Below, piece after piece: positions 1-8,829 of a stretch of DNA of 64,000 nt; position 1 is the first letter of the stretch; each line of letters starts with the position of its first letter. The notes under the pieces were generated by a model. It ran no database searches, had not been told where the DNA came from, and saw only the letters and a list, made by a program, of their open reading frames with translations. The translations under genes and the position numbers were made by a program. Origin of the DNA: Streptomyces erythrochromogenes (GTDB lineage Bacteria; Actinomycetota; Actinomycetes; Streptomycetales; Streptomycetaceae). The stretch lies in assembly GCF_036170895.1 (NCBI RefSeq), contig NZ_CP108036.1, positions 3,906,001 to 3,970,000 of the forward strand, in the 5' to 3' direction.

Positions 1-1438
1 GCAGCACGACGGGGTCCTCCTGCATCAGCTGCGCGATCGCGTCCAGGATCCGCCCGGCGCTCAGTGAGCCGTCACACACTCCCGCGAAGCCCGCACCGAC
101 CGTGTCGACCTTGGTGGCGCGCCGCATTCCGCGGTTCTGCCGGAGCACGACGTGTTCGGGGTCCTCCGCGCCGGGCGGGCCGACCTGCTCCTGGACCACT
201 TCCTCGACCAGCACGAAGCGGGCCTCCAGCAGGGCCGCGTCGTCGTGCTCGCGCAGGTAGTCCTGACGGGCGAAGTGGGCGAGGACGGCCTCGCCGAGCG
301 GCTGCTCCACGCTGTGCGGCCACTCCTCGACCACGATCGAGGGCTCGGCCGCGTCCGTCCGGCGCAAGGTGATCCACCCGAAGCCGACGCTCCTGGTCTT
401 GCGGGCCTCGAACTCGTCCAGCCAGTCCTCGTAGCGCTGCGCGTACGCGTCGGGGTCGGCGCGGTGGTCGCCGGCGTCGCGCAGCCACAGCTCCGCGTAC
501 TGCGTGACGTCCTGCACGTCGCGCTGGACGATCCAGGCGTCGCAGCCGCGCGGCACCCAGGAGCGGAGCCTGTCGTGCCAGTCCTCGCCCTCCACGTGCT
601 GCCAGTTGCCGAGGAACTGCGCGTACCCGCCGGGGTTGAGCCGTGCGCCCGCCTCCTGGACCAGGGTCCGGCACAGGTCGTCGCCGCCCATTCCGCCGTC
701 GCGGTACGTCAGCCGGGCGCCCGGGGAGATCACGAACGGCGGGTTCGACACGATCAGGTCGTACGTCGCCTCGCCGACCGGCTCGAAGAGCGAGCCGGTG
801 AGCAGCTCGGCCTCCGGCGCCCCGGAGAGGGCCAGCGTCAAACGGGTGAATCCGAGGGCCCTGGGGTTGACGTCGGTGGCGGTGACCCGCGTCGCGTGCC
901 GGGTGGCGTGCAGCGCCTGGATGCCGGAGCCGGTGCCGACGTCGAGGGCGGAGCCGACCGGGGTGCGCACGGTGATCCCGGCCAGCGTGGTGGAGGCTCC
1001 GCCGACGCCGAGGACGACGCCCTCCTCCCGGCTGCCGATCCCGCCGGCCCCGCCGACGGCGCAGCCGAGGTCCGAGACGATGAACCAGTCCTCGCCGTCG
1101 GGGCCGCCGTACGGGCGCACGTCGACGGTGGCGTGCACCTCGTCGCCCTCGCGCCGCAGCCAGCCGTCGGCCAGGGCGGCCTCGACCGGCATCGCCGCCG
1201 CGGCGTGCACGTACGGCACGGGCTGCTGGAGCAGGAACAGCCGGACCAGGGTCGCGAGCGGGCCGTCGCCCCCGCCCCGGGTGGCGCGCAGGGCGGGGAC
1301 CGTCTCACTACGGGCCAGCGCGGCGTAGGCGGGTGCGCCGAGCAGGTCGAGCAGCCCGTCGGCGGTGAAGCCGGCGGCCAGCATCGCGCTGCGGAGTTCG
1401 GCGGCGTGGTCGGGGGTGGGGAGGCTGGTGGTACTCAC
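1..1438 (-). CDS. Class I SAM-dependent methyltransferase, C-terminus beyond window
   Basis: The visible 479 residues form a Rossmann-type methyltransferase. The SAM-binding loop reads DVGTGSGIQAL and the later NPPF motif is typical of enzymes that methylate amide or amino nitrogens in nucleic acid bases or proteins. About 150 residues precede the SAM loop, matching a family of long actinobacterial methyltransferases of unknown substrate. The frame is open to base 2, so the stop lies outside the window. The GTG start is preceded by CACAAT six bases upstream and no clear ribosome site, so the mRNA may be leaderless. It is divergent from nothing and follows a lipoprotein gene that ends in its own terminator, so it is probably a separate unit. 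The substrate cannot be read from the sequence. Confidence 0.85.
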   Translation of the reverse strand, partial: MSTTSLPTPDHAAELRSAMLAAGFTADGLLDLLGAPAYAALARSETVPALRATRGGGDGPLATLVRLFLLQQPVPYVHAAAAMPVEAALADGWLRREGDEVHATVDVRPYGGPDGEDWFIVSDLGCAVGGAGGIGSREEGVVLGVGGASTTLAGITVRTPVGSALDVGTGSGIQALHATRHATRVTATDVNPRALGFTRLTLALSGAPEAELLTGSLFEPVGEATYDLIVSNPPFVISPGARLTYRDGGMGGDDLCRTLVQEAGARLNPGGYAQFLGNWQHVEGEDWHDRLRSWVPRGCDAWIVQRDVQDVTQYAELWLRDAGDHRADPDAYAQRYEDWLDEFEARKTRSVGFGWITLRRTDAAEPSIVVEEWPHSVEQPLGEAVLAHFARQDYLREHDDAALLEARFVLVEEVVQEQVGPPGAEDPEHVVLRQNRGMRRATKVDTVGAGFAGVCDGSLSAGRILDAIAQLMQEDPVVL

Positions 1439-1498
1439 CCGCCCATTGTGTCCGCTGGGGCCCGTCGCGCCGGTCACCGCGGGCCCAGATGCACGAAA

Positions 1499-1534
1499 GG
1501 GCGGCCTGGCTCCCTCGCGGGAGCCCGGCCGCCC
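1499..1534 (-). terminator. Hairpin terminator downstream of the lipoprotein gene
   Basis: A 16-bp stem with one mismatch (arms 1499-1514 and 1519-1534) and a TCGC loop lies just past the lipoprotein stop codon. GC-rich hairpins without a long U-tract commonly end transcripts in Streptomyces. Confidence 0.7.
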
Positions 1535-1572
1535 GGGTCCTCGTACGGCGCGGTACGCGCCCTGCGGGCCGG

Positions 1573-2139
1573 TTACTTGGGCGATGCCGAGGTCGCCGCG
1601 ACCTGGCAGCCCTTCTGGCTGTTGATGGCCTTGTCGAGGCCGCCCGCGTTGAGCGTGGCGAGGGCGTCCTGGCCGCCCTTCGTCGCCTCCTGCAGACCGC
1701 CCGCGACCTCCTTGAGGCCGTCGGCGAACTTCGTCTGGTCCGCCGGGTCGAGGGCGTCCATCTTGGCCTTCAGGTCGGCGTACCCCTTGGAGGTCGCCTC
1801 GAAGCCCTTCACCGCCGCCTCCTGGGTCGTGGCGCCGTTCTTGACCGGCGGCACGCCCGCCTGCTGCAGGGCGCTGCCCATCGTCTTGTACGACTCGGAC
1901 ATGGTCGCGAAGGCCGCCGCGTCGGTCTGCTTGACCTCGTCGGGCTTGCTGCTCTCCGTGGCCACGCGCTTGATGTCGGCGTTGGCGGTCTCGATCTTCT
2001 TGAGTTCGGGCTGCCACTGGTCGCAGACCTTCTTGGCCCAGGCGTTGGCCTTCTCGTCGCCGTCGTCCCCGCCGCAGCCGGACAGGACGAGCATCAGCAC
2101 CGCACTGCCCGACAACGCGGCCGCAAGCTTCTTGTTCAC
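1573..2139 (-). CDS. Small secreted lipoprotein of unknown function
   Basis: The protein has 188 residues. It starts with a short basic N-terminus and hydrophobic stretch ending in the lipobox LVLSGC, with Cys22 as the predicted lipidated residue. An acidic GGDDGDEK linker follows, then an alanine/lysine-rich, probably helical body with two later cysteines (KKVC and KGC). I chose the GTG start because a GAAGGGA ribosome site lies about 10 bases upstream; the longer ATG frame adds residues that run through the upstream terminator hairpin. Terminators flank the gene on both sides, so it is probably monocistronic. No enzymatic motif is visible. The equivalent position in S. coelicolor also has a putative lipoprotein next to hppA. 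Confidence 0.85.
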   Translation of the reverse strand: MNKKLAAALSGSAVLMLVLSGCGGDDGDEKANAWAKKVCDQWQPELKKIETANADIKRVATESSKPDEVKQTDAAAFATMSESYKTMGSALQQAGVPPVKNGATTQEAAVKGFEATSKGYADLKAKMDALDPADQTKFADGLKEVAGGLQEATKGGQDALATLNAGGLDKAINSQKGCQVAATSASPK

Positions 2140-2204
2140 CGGATTGGTCCCTTCGAAGGCTCTCGGCCCGGAAGATACACGCCTGCCATCCGAGGACGCA
2201 CAAA

Positions 2205-2244
2205 GGCGGACAGACGGCGCGTCAGTCCGCGCCGCCTGTCCGCC
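2205..2244 (-). terminator. Hairpin terminator after hppA
   Basis: A 17-bp stem with one mismatch (2205-2221 and 2228-2244) and a six-base loop sits between the hppA stop and the lipoprotein start, separating the two transcripts. Confidence 0.7.
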
Positions 2245-2301
2245 GTTCGGGCGCACGGCCGGCCCTGCCCGGCCCGGCCCGTCCTTCGGCCGGGGCGTCG
2301 G

Positions 2302-4701
2302 TCAGGAGACCGTCGCCGGGTCGGCCGACTGGGCCACCCGCTCGGCCGTCCCGTCGTTCTCGTCGCCCACGGCGATGCCGCGGCGCTTGGAGACGTACAC
2401 CGCGCCGACGATGACGCCGATCGCGAGGACCGCGACGATCGCCCGTACGGTCGGGCTGGTGTCCGCGCCGTAGCTGAACTGCACGACGGCGGGGGCGATC
2501 AGCAGCGCCACCAGGTTCATGACCTTGAGCAGCGGGTTGATCGCGGGACCGGCGGTGTCCTTGAACGGGTCGCCGACCGTGTCGCCGATGACGACCGCCG
2601 CATGGGCCTCGCTGCCCTTGCCGCCGTGGTGGCCGTCCTCGACCAGCTTCTTCGCGTTGTCCCACGCGCCGCCGGAGTTGGCGAGGAAGACCGCCATCAG
2701 CGTGCCCGTGCCGATGGCGCCGGCGAGGAAGGACCCGAGGGCGCCCACACCGAGGCTGAAGCCGACCGCGATCGGCGTCAGTACGGCGAGCAGGCCGGGC
2801 GTGGCGAGCTCGCGCAGCGCGTCCTTGGTGCAGATGTCGACGACGCGCCCGTACTCGGGCTTCTCGCTGTAGTCCATGATCCCGGGGTGCTCGCGGAACT
2901 GGCGGCGCACCTCGTAGACCACCGCGCCCGCGGAGCGGGAGACGGCGTTGATGGCGAGTCCGGAGAACAGGAAGACCACGGCCGCGCCCAGGATCAGCCC
3001 GACGAGGTTGTTGGGCTGGGCGATGTCCAGGCTGAGGTTCAGCTCCCCGGCCTTGGCGCCGACTTCCTTGACCGCGACGGCGATCGCGTCGTTGTACGAG
3101 CCGAAGAGCGCGGCGGCGGCGAGCACGGCCGTCGCGATGGCGATGCCCTTGGTGATGGCCTTGGTGGTGTTGCCGACGGCGTCCAGGTCGGTCAGGACCT
3201 GCGCGCCGGCGCCCTCGACGTCGCCGGACATCTCGGCGATGCCCTGGGCGTTGTCGGAGACGGGCCCGAAGGTGTCCATGGCGACGATGACGCCGACGGT
3301 GGTGAGCAGACCGGTACCGGCCAGGGCCACCGCGAAGAGCGCGAGCAGGATCGACGTACCGCCGAGCAGGAACGCCCCGTAGACGCCGAGGCCGATCAGC
3401 AGCGCCGTGTAGACGGCGGACTCCAGGCCGACGGAGATTCCGGCGAGGACGACGGTGGCGGCTCCCGTCAGGGAGGACTTGCCGATGTCCCGGACGGGAC
3501 GGCGGTTGGTCTCGGTGAAGTAGCCGGTCAGCTGCTGGATCAGGGCCGCCAGCACGATGCCGATGGCGACGGCGACGACGGCCAGGACGCGCGGGTCACC
3601 GGAGTGGTTGGTGATCGCCGCGTTCTCGACGCCGACGAGGTCCTTGTAGCTGGACGGCAGGTAGGCGTAGACGGCGATCGCGACCAGCACCAGGGAGATC
3701 ACGGCCGAGATGAAGAAACCGCGGTTGATGGCGGTCATGCCGCTGCGGTCGCTTCGGCGCGGGGAGACCGCGAAGATGCCGATCATCGCAGTGATGACGC
3801 CGATGGCGGGGACGATCAGCGGGAAGGCCAGGCCCAGGTCGCCGAAGGCCGCCTTGCCGAGGATGAGCGCGGCCACGAGGGTGACGGCGTAGGACTCGAA
3901 GAGGTCGGCCGCCATTCCGGCGCAGTCTCCGACGTTGTCGCCCACGTTGTCGGCGATGGTCGCGGCATTGCGCGGGTCGTCCTCCGGAATGCCCTGTTCG
4001 ACCTTGCCGACCAGGTCGGCGCCGACGTCGGCGGCCTTGGTGAAGATTCCGCCGCCCACGCGCATGAACATCGCGATCAGGGCGGCTCCGAGACCGAAGC
4101 CCTCCAGGACCTTGGGGGCGTCCGCGGCGTAGACCAGGACGACGCAGGAGGCGCCGAAGAGGCCGAGGCCGACGGTGAACATGCCGACCACGCCACCCGT
4201 GCGGAAGGCGATCTTCATCGCCTGGTGGGAGACCTCGGTCAGGTCCTTGGCGGGCTCCCCCTCGGCCGGGGTGGCCCGGCGCGCGGCGGCGGCGACGCGC
4301 ACGTTGGCGCGGACCGCGAGGCGCATGCCGATGTAGCCGGTGGCCGCCGAGAAGATGGCGCCGACGAGGAAGAAGGCGGAACGTCCCGCCCGCTGGTTCC
4401 AGTCGTCGGCGGGGAGCAGGAAGAGCAGGAAGAAGACCACGACGGCGAAGATGCCGAGGGTGCGCAGCTGCCGGCCGAGGTAGGCGTTGGCGCCTTCCTG
4501 GACGGCGGCCGCGATCTTCTTCATGCTGTCGGTTCCCTCGTCGGCGGCGAGGACCTGGCGGACCAGGATCTGCGCGACGACGAGTGCGGCGAGTGCCACG
4601 GCCGCAATGACCATCACGATGAGCCGATTGTCATCGGTGAGTACTGCGGATGCCAGATCAGCGGTGCTATCCGGCGCGAGAGGGGTGAAGAGCCCCGTCA
4701 T
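2302..4701 (-). CDS. hppA: K+-independent proton-translocating membrane pyrophosphatase
   Basis: This 799-residue integral membrane protein hydrolyses cytoplasmic pyrophosphate and pumps protons. The family signature is complete: DVGADLVGK, then the acidic cluster IPEDDPRN and the DNVGDNVGD motif. The segment GNTTKA has Lys514 where K+-dependent enzymes have Ala, which places it in the K+-independent class. About 15-16 hydrophobic helices are visible, the usual number. The ATG start is set by a perfect AAGGAGGA site seven bases upstream; the longer reading frame has no such site. The gene is isolated by terminators and probably supplies housekeeping PPi recycling. The position next to bldG is conserved in Streptomyces. 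Confidence 0.97.
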   Translation of the reverse strand: MTGLFTPLAPDSTADLASAVLTDDNRLIVMVIAAVALAALVVAQILVRQVLAADEGTDSMKKIAAAVQEGANAYLGRQLRTLGIFAVVVFFLLFLLPADDWNQRAGRSAFFLVGAIFSAATGYIGMRLAVRANVRVAAAARRATPAEGEPAKDLTEVSHQAMKIAFRTGGVVGMFTVGLGLFGASCVVLVYAADAPKVLEGFGLGAALIAMFMRVGGGIFTKAADVGADLVGKVEQGIPEDDPRNAATIADNVGDNVGDCAGMAADLFESYAVTLVAALILGKAAFGDLGLAFPLIVPAIGVITAMIGIFAVSPRRSDRSGMTAINRGFFISAVISLVLVAIAVYAYLPSSYKDLVGVENAAITNHSGDPRVLAVVAVAIGIVLAALIQQLTGYFTETNRRPVRDIGKSSLTGAATVVLAGISVGLESAVYTALLIGLGVYGAFLLGGTSILLALFAVALAGTGLLTTVGVIVAMDTFGPVSDNAQGIAEMSGDVEGAGAQVLTDLDAVGNTTKAITKGIAIATAVLAAAALFGSYNDAIAVAVKEVGAKAGELNLSLDIAQPNNLVGLILGAAVVFLFSGLAINAVSRSAGAVVYEVRRQFREHPGIMDYSEKPEYGRVVDICTKDALRELATPGLLAVLTPIAVGFSLGVGALGSFLAGAIGTGTLMAVFLANSGGAWDNAKKLVEDGHHGGKGSEAHAAVVIGDTVGDPFKDTAGPAINPLLKVMNLVALLIAPAVVQFSYGADTSPTVRAIVAVLAIGVIVGAVYVSKRRGIAVGDENDGTAERVAQSADPATVS

Positions 4702-4892
4702 TCGTCCTCCTTGACGTGATGAGCTCAAGATGTGGACGGATTGTAGGGAGCGCACCCCGATCAAAACAGTGCGCAGGAAACGCAATTGGCGTGGTCCTGC
4801 TCCTCAGCAATAGATCGCGTCACTCCATTACCCTCGAAAGTAGTAATGGGGCAAAGGCATTGACGGATGCTCATTGATCTAGGGAAATGAAA

Positions 4893-4915
4893 AAGGCCCT
4901 GCTCAGCAGGGCCTT
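4893..4915 (-). terminator. Rho-independent terminator of the bldG/anti-sigma transcript
   Basis: The stem AAGGCCCTGCT/AGCAGGGCCTT is perfect. On the minus strand it is followed by TTTTCATTTC, an unusually clear U-rich tract for this genome. It lies 42 bases beyond the stop of the anti-sigma gene. Confidence 0.85.
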
Positions 4916-4956
4916 GATAAAGATCAGAAGATAGGAGGGAATGCGCGGGGTGGATC

Positions 4957-5397
4957 TCAAGGAAGGTCGGAGGGCGCCGGGACGGGCCAGCTCATCCGGA
5001 TGCTCCCGCCCGATTCCCCACTGGTCACCTCGACGTCGTCGACGAGCCCGCTGATCACCGCGAGCCCCATCTCGTCCTCGGTGTCCCCGTCGGACTCCTG
5101 GACCGCGGCGATCCCGGACACGGTGTCGGCCGGGATCCCGGCCGGGCCGGGAACCTCGTCGCCGACCTCGATGGAGAACGTCTTGTCCTCTTCGGTCAGC
5201 ACCACCCGGACGGGCGCGGTCAGGCCGTTGCTCCGGTGGAGTCCGACGGCACGCGAACAGGCTTCGCCCACGGCGAGGCGGACCTCGTCGAGGACGGCTT
5301 CTTCCACGCCGGCCCTGCGCGCCACGGCGGCCGCGACCAGGCGGGCCGTCCGGACGTGTTCGGGCTGGGCGCTGAAGCGCAGTTCAACGGTGGCCAT
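4957..5397 (-). CDS. RsbW-like anti-sigma factor, partner of BldG
   Basis: This 146-residue protein has the GHKL/HATPase fold of RsbW and SpoIIAB. The N-box region reads EVRLAVGEACSRAV, the ADP-binding part is DEVPGPAGI, and the G-box region is DEMGLAVISGL. The canonical N-box Asn is replaced (Arg49), so Mg-ATP binding or kinase activity may be weak or absent. It lies directly downstream of bldG in the same orientation with a 122-bp gap. Its S. coelicolor counterpart, SCO3548, is known to bind BldG. I infer that it sequesters a sigma factor, or serves as a BldG target, in the developmental and stress cascade. The ATG was chosen because it starts at the conserved MATVELRFS; the frame continues upstream into the intergenic region without support. 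Confidence 0.92.
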   Translation of the reverse strand: MATVELRFSAQPEHVRTARLVAAAVARRAGVEEAVLDEVRLAVGEACSRAVGLHRSNGLTAPVRVVLTEEDKTFSIEVGDEVPGPAGIPADTVSGIAAVQESDGDTEDEMGLAVISGLVDDVEVTSGESGGSIRMSWPVPAPSDLP

Positions 5398-5437
5398 GCG
5401 CGTCCCCCTCGGACTACGGGCGTGCCTTGACAGGGGC

Positions 5438-5457
5438 CCGGGCCATCCATGGCCCGG
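5438..5457 (-). repeat. Inverted repeat between bldG and the anti-sigma gene
   Basis: A perfect 9-bp inverted repeat (CCGGGCCAT/ATGGCCCGG, two-base centre) lies in the 122-bp gap. It could attenuate read-through from bldG, giving both mono- and bicistronic mRNA, or it could be a protein-binding palindrome. Confidence 0.45.
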
Positions 5458-5519
5458 CACCCCCGCTCTCCTTGCCGGCCCCCAGCTGCCCGGAGACTGC
5501 CGGGGGCCGCCTGGAGCCG

Positions 5520-5861
5520 TCAGTCGGTGGCGTTGACGGCGTCGTCCACCGTGGTGTGGATCGGGAACACCTTGGTCAGACCGGTGATGCGGAAGATCTT
5601 CAGGATGCGCTCCTGGTTGCACACCAGGCGGAGCGAACCCTCGTGCGCGCGGACGCGCTTGAGACCTCCCACGAGCACACCAAGTCCGGTGGAGTCGAGG
5701 AAGTCCACTCGCTCCATGTCGACGACCAGGTGGTAGCTGCCGTCGTTCACCAACTCGACCAACTGCTCGCGCAGCTTGGGCGCGGTATACACATCAATCT
5801 CGCCACCGACCTCCACGACCGTACGGTCGCCGACAGTGCGAGTCGACAGGGACAGGTCCAC
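5520..5861 (-). CDS. bldG: Anti-anti-sigma factor BldG
   Basis: This 113-residue STAS-domain protein begins [16 protein letters not shown] and carries the phosphorylation motif DFLDSTGLG. Ser57 is the residue known to be phosphorylated in S. coelicolor BldG. When unphosphorylated, proteins of this family bind anti-sigma factors and release the sigma factor. BldG is required for aerial mycelium formation and antibiotic production in S. coelicolor. The gene is followed by its RsbW-like partner and is divergent from the helicase gene, with only 81 bp between the starts. Its promoters may therefore reach into the helicase 5' end. Sequence and context agree closely, so the identification is firm. 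Confidence 0.97.
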   Translation of the reverse strand: MDLSLSTRTVGDRTVVEVGGEIDVYTAPKLREQLVELVNDGSYHLVVDMERVDFLDSTGLGVLVGGLKRVRAHEGSLRLVCNQERILKIFRITGLTKVFPIHTTVDDAVNATD

Positions 5862-5942
5862 GGATCCTCCAGCACCTTGCTATCGAGCGGCGCCCCCCAG
5901 GGGCCTCCCCACCCGAAGGTAGGTGAGGGATTGGCTGCCGCA

Positions 5943-8414
5943 ATGGCATTCAATCACTTACCGGCAGGCGCGCACGACGCCTTCCGACCATTGTCCCGCA
6001 CGCCGGTGACACACTCGGTTCCGATGGCCAACACTCACGGTCCCGGACGGCCCACGGCAGACGCGGACTCCCGACCCACCCCCGGCACGGTCCTGGACCG
6101 CCTGTCACGGGGGCCTTTCCGGTCTGCGCGCATCACCCATACGGAGCACTTGCCCCCTCGGGAGGGCCGTCATGCAGTCTGGCCCGACCGCATCCGAACG
6201 GATGTAGTAGCCGCGATCCAGTCCGCCGGGATCGCCCATCCGTGGGAACACCAGGCCGCGGCCGCCGAACGCGCCTTGGACGGCGAATCCGTGGTCGTGG
6301 CCACCGGCACCGCCTCGGGCAAGTCCCTGGCCTACCTCGCGCCGGTCCTCTCGGCCCTCGCGGACGGCGCACAGGCGCCGAACGGCAGGGGCGCGACCGC
6401 CCTCTACCTGGCCCCCACCAAGGCCCTGGCGGCCGACCAGCGGCGGGCCGTACGGGATCTGGCCGCCCCCCTGGGCAACGCCGTCCGCCCCGCGGTCTAC
6501 GACGGGGACACGCCCGTCGAGGAGCGCGAATGGGTGCGCCAGTACGCGAACTACGTCCTGACCAACCCCGACATGCTGCACCGCGGGATCCTCCCGGCCC
6601 ACCCGCGCTGGTCCTCCTTCCTGCGCGCCCTGCGCTACGTGGTGATCGACGAGTGCCACACCTACCGCGGGGTATTCGGCTCCCACGTGGCACAGGTCCT
6701 GCGCCGGCTGCGGCGGCTGTGCGCCCGCTACGGCTCCGACCCGGTGTTCCTGCTGGCCTCCGCCACCGCCAGCGACCCGGCGGCCGCCGCGTCCCGGCTG
6801 ACCGGGCTACCGGTGACGGAGATCACCGACGACGCCTCACCGCGCGGCGAGGTGGTCTTCGCCCTGTGGGAGCCGCCGCTGCTCACCGAGCTGCGGGGCG
6901 AGAGGGGCGCTCCCGTACGCCGTACGGCCACCGCGGAGACCGCCGACCTGCTGACCGACCTGGTGGTCCAAGGCGTCCGTACGGTCGCGTTCGTGCGCTC
7001 CCGGCGCGGCGCCGAGCTGATCTCCGTGATCACGCAGGAACGCCTCGCGGAGGTGGACCGGTCCCTGCCCCGGCGGGTCGCGGCCTACCGGGGCGGCTAC
7101 CTGCCCGAGGAGCGCCGGGCCCTGGAGCGGGCCCTGCACTCCGGCGAGCTGCTGGGGCTGGCCGCCACGACCGCCCTGGAGCTGGGCGTGGACGTCTCCG
7201 GCCTGGACGCCGTACTGATCACCGGATACCCGGGCACGCGGGCCTCCCTGTGGCAGCAGGCGGGCCGGGCCGGACGCTCGGGCCAGGGCGCCCTGGCCGT
7301 GCTGATCGCCCGGGACGATCCGCTCGACACCTATCTGGTCCACCATCCGGAAGCGCTGTTCCGCCAACCGGTGGAAGCCACCGTCCTGGACCCCGACAAC
7401 CCGTACGTCCTCGCACCCCACCTGTGCGCGGCCGCGGAGGAGCTCCCGCTGACCGAAGCGGACCTGGAGCTCTTCGGCCCGGCCACCGAGGAGCTCCTCC
7501 CCCAGCTCGAGGCGGCGAAGCTGCTGCGCCGCCGGGCGGCCGGCTGGCACTGGACCCGCCGGGAGCGGGCCTCGGACCTGACCGACATCCGGGGCGGCGG
7601 CGGCCGCCCGGTGCAGATCGTCGAGGCCTCCACCGGCCGGCTGCTGGGCACGGTCGACGAGTCGGCGGCTCATACCGCCGTCCACGAGGGGGCCGTCCAC
7701 CTCCACCAGGGCCGTACGTATCTGGTGCGGCACCTGGACCTGGAGGGCTCGGCGGCCCTCGTGGAGGCGGCGGACCCGCCCTTCTCCACCACGGCCCGTG
7801 ACACCACCTCCATCTCCATCCTGGAAACCGAGACCGAGATCCCCTGGGGCTCGGCCCGGCTCTGCTTCGGCTCCGTGGAGGTGACCAACCAGGTCGTCTC
7901 CTACCTGCGCCGCAAACTGATCACCGGCGAGGTCCTCGGCGAGGCCAAGCTGGACCTGCCGCCCCGCACCCTGCGCACCAGGGCCGTCTGGTGGACGGTG
8001 ACCGAGGACCAGCTCGACGAGGCCCGGATCAACCCGGAGATCCTCGGCGGGGCCCTGCACGCCGCGGAACACGCCTCCATCGGCATGCTGCCGCTGTTCG
8101 CCACCTGCGACCGCTGGGACATCGGCGGCGTGTCCGTGCCGCTGCATCCCGACACCCTCCTCCCCACGGTCTTCGTCTACGACGGCCACCCCGGCGGCGC
8201 CGGCTTCGCGGAGCGGGCCTTCCACACGGCCGGCGCCTGGCTGACGGCCACCCGCGACGCCATCGCCGCCTGCGAGTGCGAGGCCGGCTGCCCCTCCTGC
8301 ATCCAGTCCCCCAAGTGCGGCAACGGCAACGACCCCCTCCACAAGCGCGGCGCCATCCGCCTCCTCACCCGCCTCCTCTCCGAATCCCCGCAGACCCCGT
8401 CCCCCGCCCCCTGA
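5943..8414 (+). CDS. DEAD/DEAH-box helicase of the MrfA/YprA type
   Basis: The 823-residue protein has an SF2 helicase core with Walker A ATGTASGKS (Lys127) and the DECH box at 236-239. The second RecA domain contains the typical GRAGRSGQG motif. A DUF1998-like C-terminus carries a cysteine cluster (CECEAGCPSC and a further Cys, residues 777-792), which binds metal in Bacillus MrfA. MrfA-type helicases act in DNA repair. The family is routinely found beside the actinobacterial Tad-type secretion genes, as here. I start at MAFNHLPAG, which is the conserved N-terminus as I recall it; the frame extends further upstream but only as an antisense shadow of bldG. Confidence 0.93.
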   Translation: MAFNHLPAGAHDAFRPLSRTPVTHSVPMANTHGPGRPTADADSRPTPGTVLDRLSRGPFRSARITHTEHLPPREGRHAVWPDRIRTDVVAAIQSAGIAHPWEHQAAAAERALDGESVVVATGTASGKSLAYLAPVLSALADGAQAPNGRGATALYLAPTKALAADQRRAVRDLAAPLGNAVRPAVYDGDTPVEEREWVRQYANYVLTNPDMLHRGILPAHPRWSSFLRALRYVVIDECHTYRGVFGSHVAQVLRRLRRLCARYGSDPVFLLASATASDPAAAASRLTGLPVTEITDDASPRGEVVFALWEPPLLTELRGERGAPVRRTATAETADLLTDLVVQGVRTVAFVRSRRGAELISVITQERLAEVDRSLPRRVAAYRGGYLPEERRALERALHSGELLGLAATTALELGVDVSGLDAVLITGYPGTRASLWQQAGRAGRSGQGALAVLIARDDPLDTYLVHHPEALFRQPVEATVLDPDNPYVLAPHLCAAAEELPLTEADLELFGPATEELLPQLEAAKLLRRRAAGWHWTRRERASDLTDIRGGGGRPVQIVEASTGRLLGTVDESAAHTAVHEGAVHLHQGRTYLVRHLDLEGSAALVEAADPPFSTTARDTTSISILETETEIPWGSARLCFGSVEVTNQVVSYLRRKLITGEVLGEAKLDLPPRTLRTRAVWWTVTEDQLDEARINPEILGGALHAAEHASIGMLPLFATCDRWDIGGVSVPLHPDTLLPTVFVYDGHPGGAGFAERAFHTAGAWLTATRDAIAACECEAGCPSCIQSPKCGNGNDPLHKRGAIRLLTRLLSESPQTPSPAP

Positions 8415-8481
8415 CCCGTCCGGGGACGCACCCTCGGGCGGGTTCTCCCGGACGCCGCCCGTACGGGCCCCTGCGGAGCCC

Positions 8482-8829
8482 TCAGCCCGGCGGCTCCCGG
8501 GGCGGACCCGCGCGGGCCCGGATCTCGGGCTCGAACGGGCCCGCCGCGACCCGGGCGGCCACCTCGGCGACCTCGCCCCCGAGGCGGCACCCCGCGAGCG
8601 CCGCGCCCTGCGCCCGGGCCACCCGGAGCGCCGTGGCGCAGGCGGTGTCCGGCCCGTGCGCCCAGGTGGCCGCCGCCGCGAGCGCCGCCAGGTCCGCTGC
8701 CGCCGCCGCCCGGTGACGGGCCACGACGGCCTGGCCGAGCAGCAGCACCCCCGCGAACACCGCGCCCAGCACCGTCGCCACCAGCGCCGCCCAGACCGTG
8801 GCCGAGCCCCGGTCCCGGTCCCGGCTCAC
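8482..8829 (-). CDS. TadE-like secretion protein (Rv3654c type)
   Basis: The 115-residue protein has a short charged N-terminus (RDRDRGSATV), one long hydrophobic helix and an Ala-rich extracellular domain with two cysteines. This is the layout of the Rv3654c family of TadE-like proteins found in the helicase/secretion neighbourhood of Actinobacteria. The GTG start overlaps the stop of the preceding gene (GTGA), so the two are translationally coupled. It is the last gene of the tad operon and converges on the helicase gene. TadE-type pseudopilins help assemble or export Flp-like pili; what this system exports in Streptomyces is not established. Confidence 0.85.
   Translation of the reverse strand: MSRDRDRGSATVWAALVATVLGAVFAGVLLLGQAVVARHRAAAAADLAALAAAATWAHGPDTACATALRVARAQGAALAGCRLGGEVAEVAARVAAGPFEPEIRARAGPPREPPG

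Noticed and set aside
1489..4719. Very long plus-strand open frames opposite hppA and the lipoprotein
   Set aside because: Composition is Arg/Gly/Asp/Val repeats typical of antisense of GC-rich genes; no ribosome site or motif; hppA is certain on the other strand.
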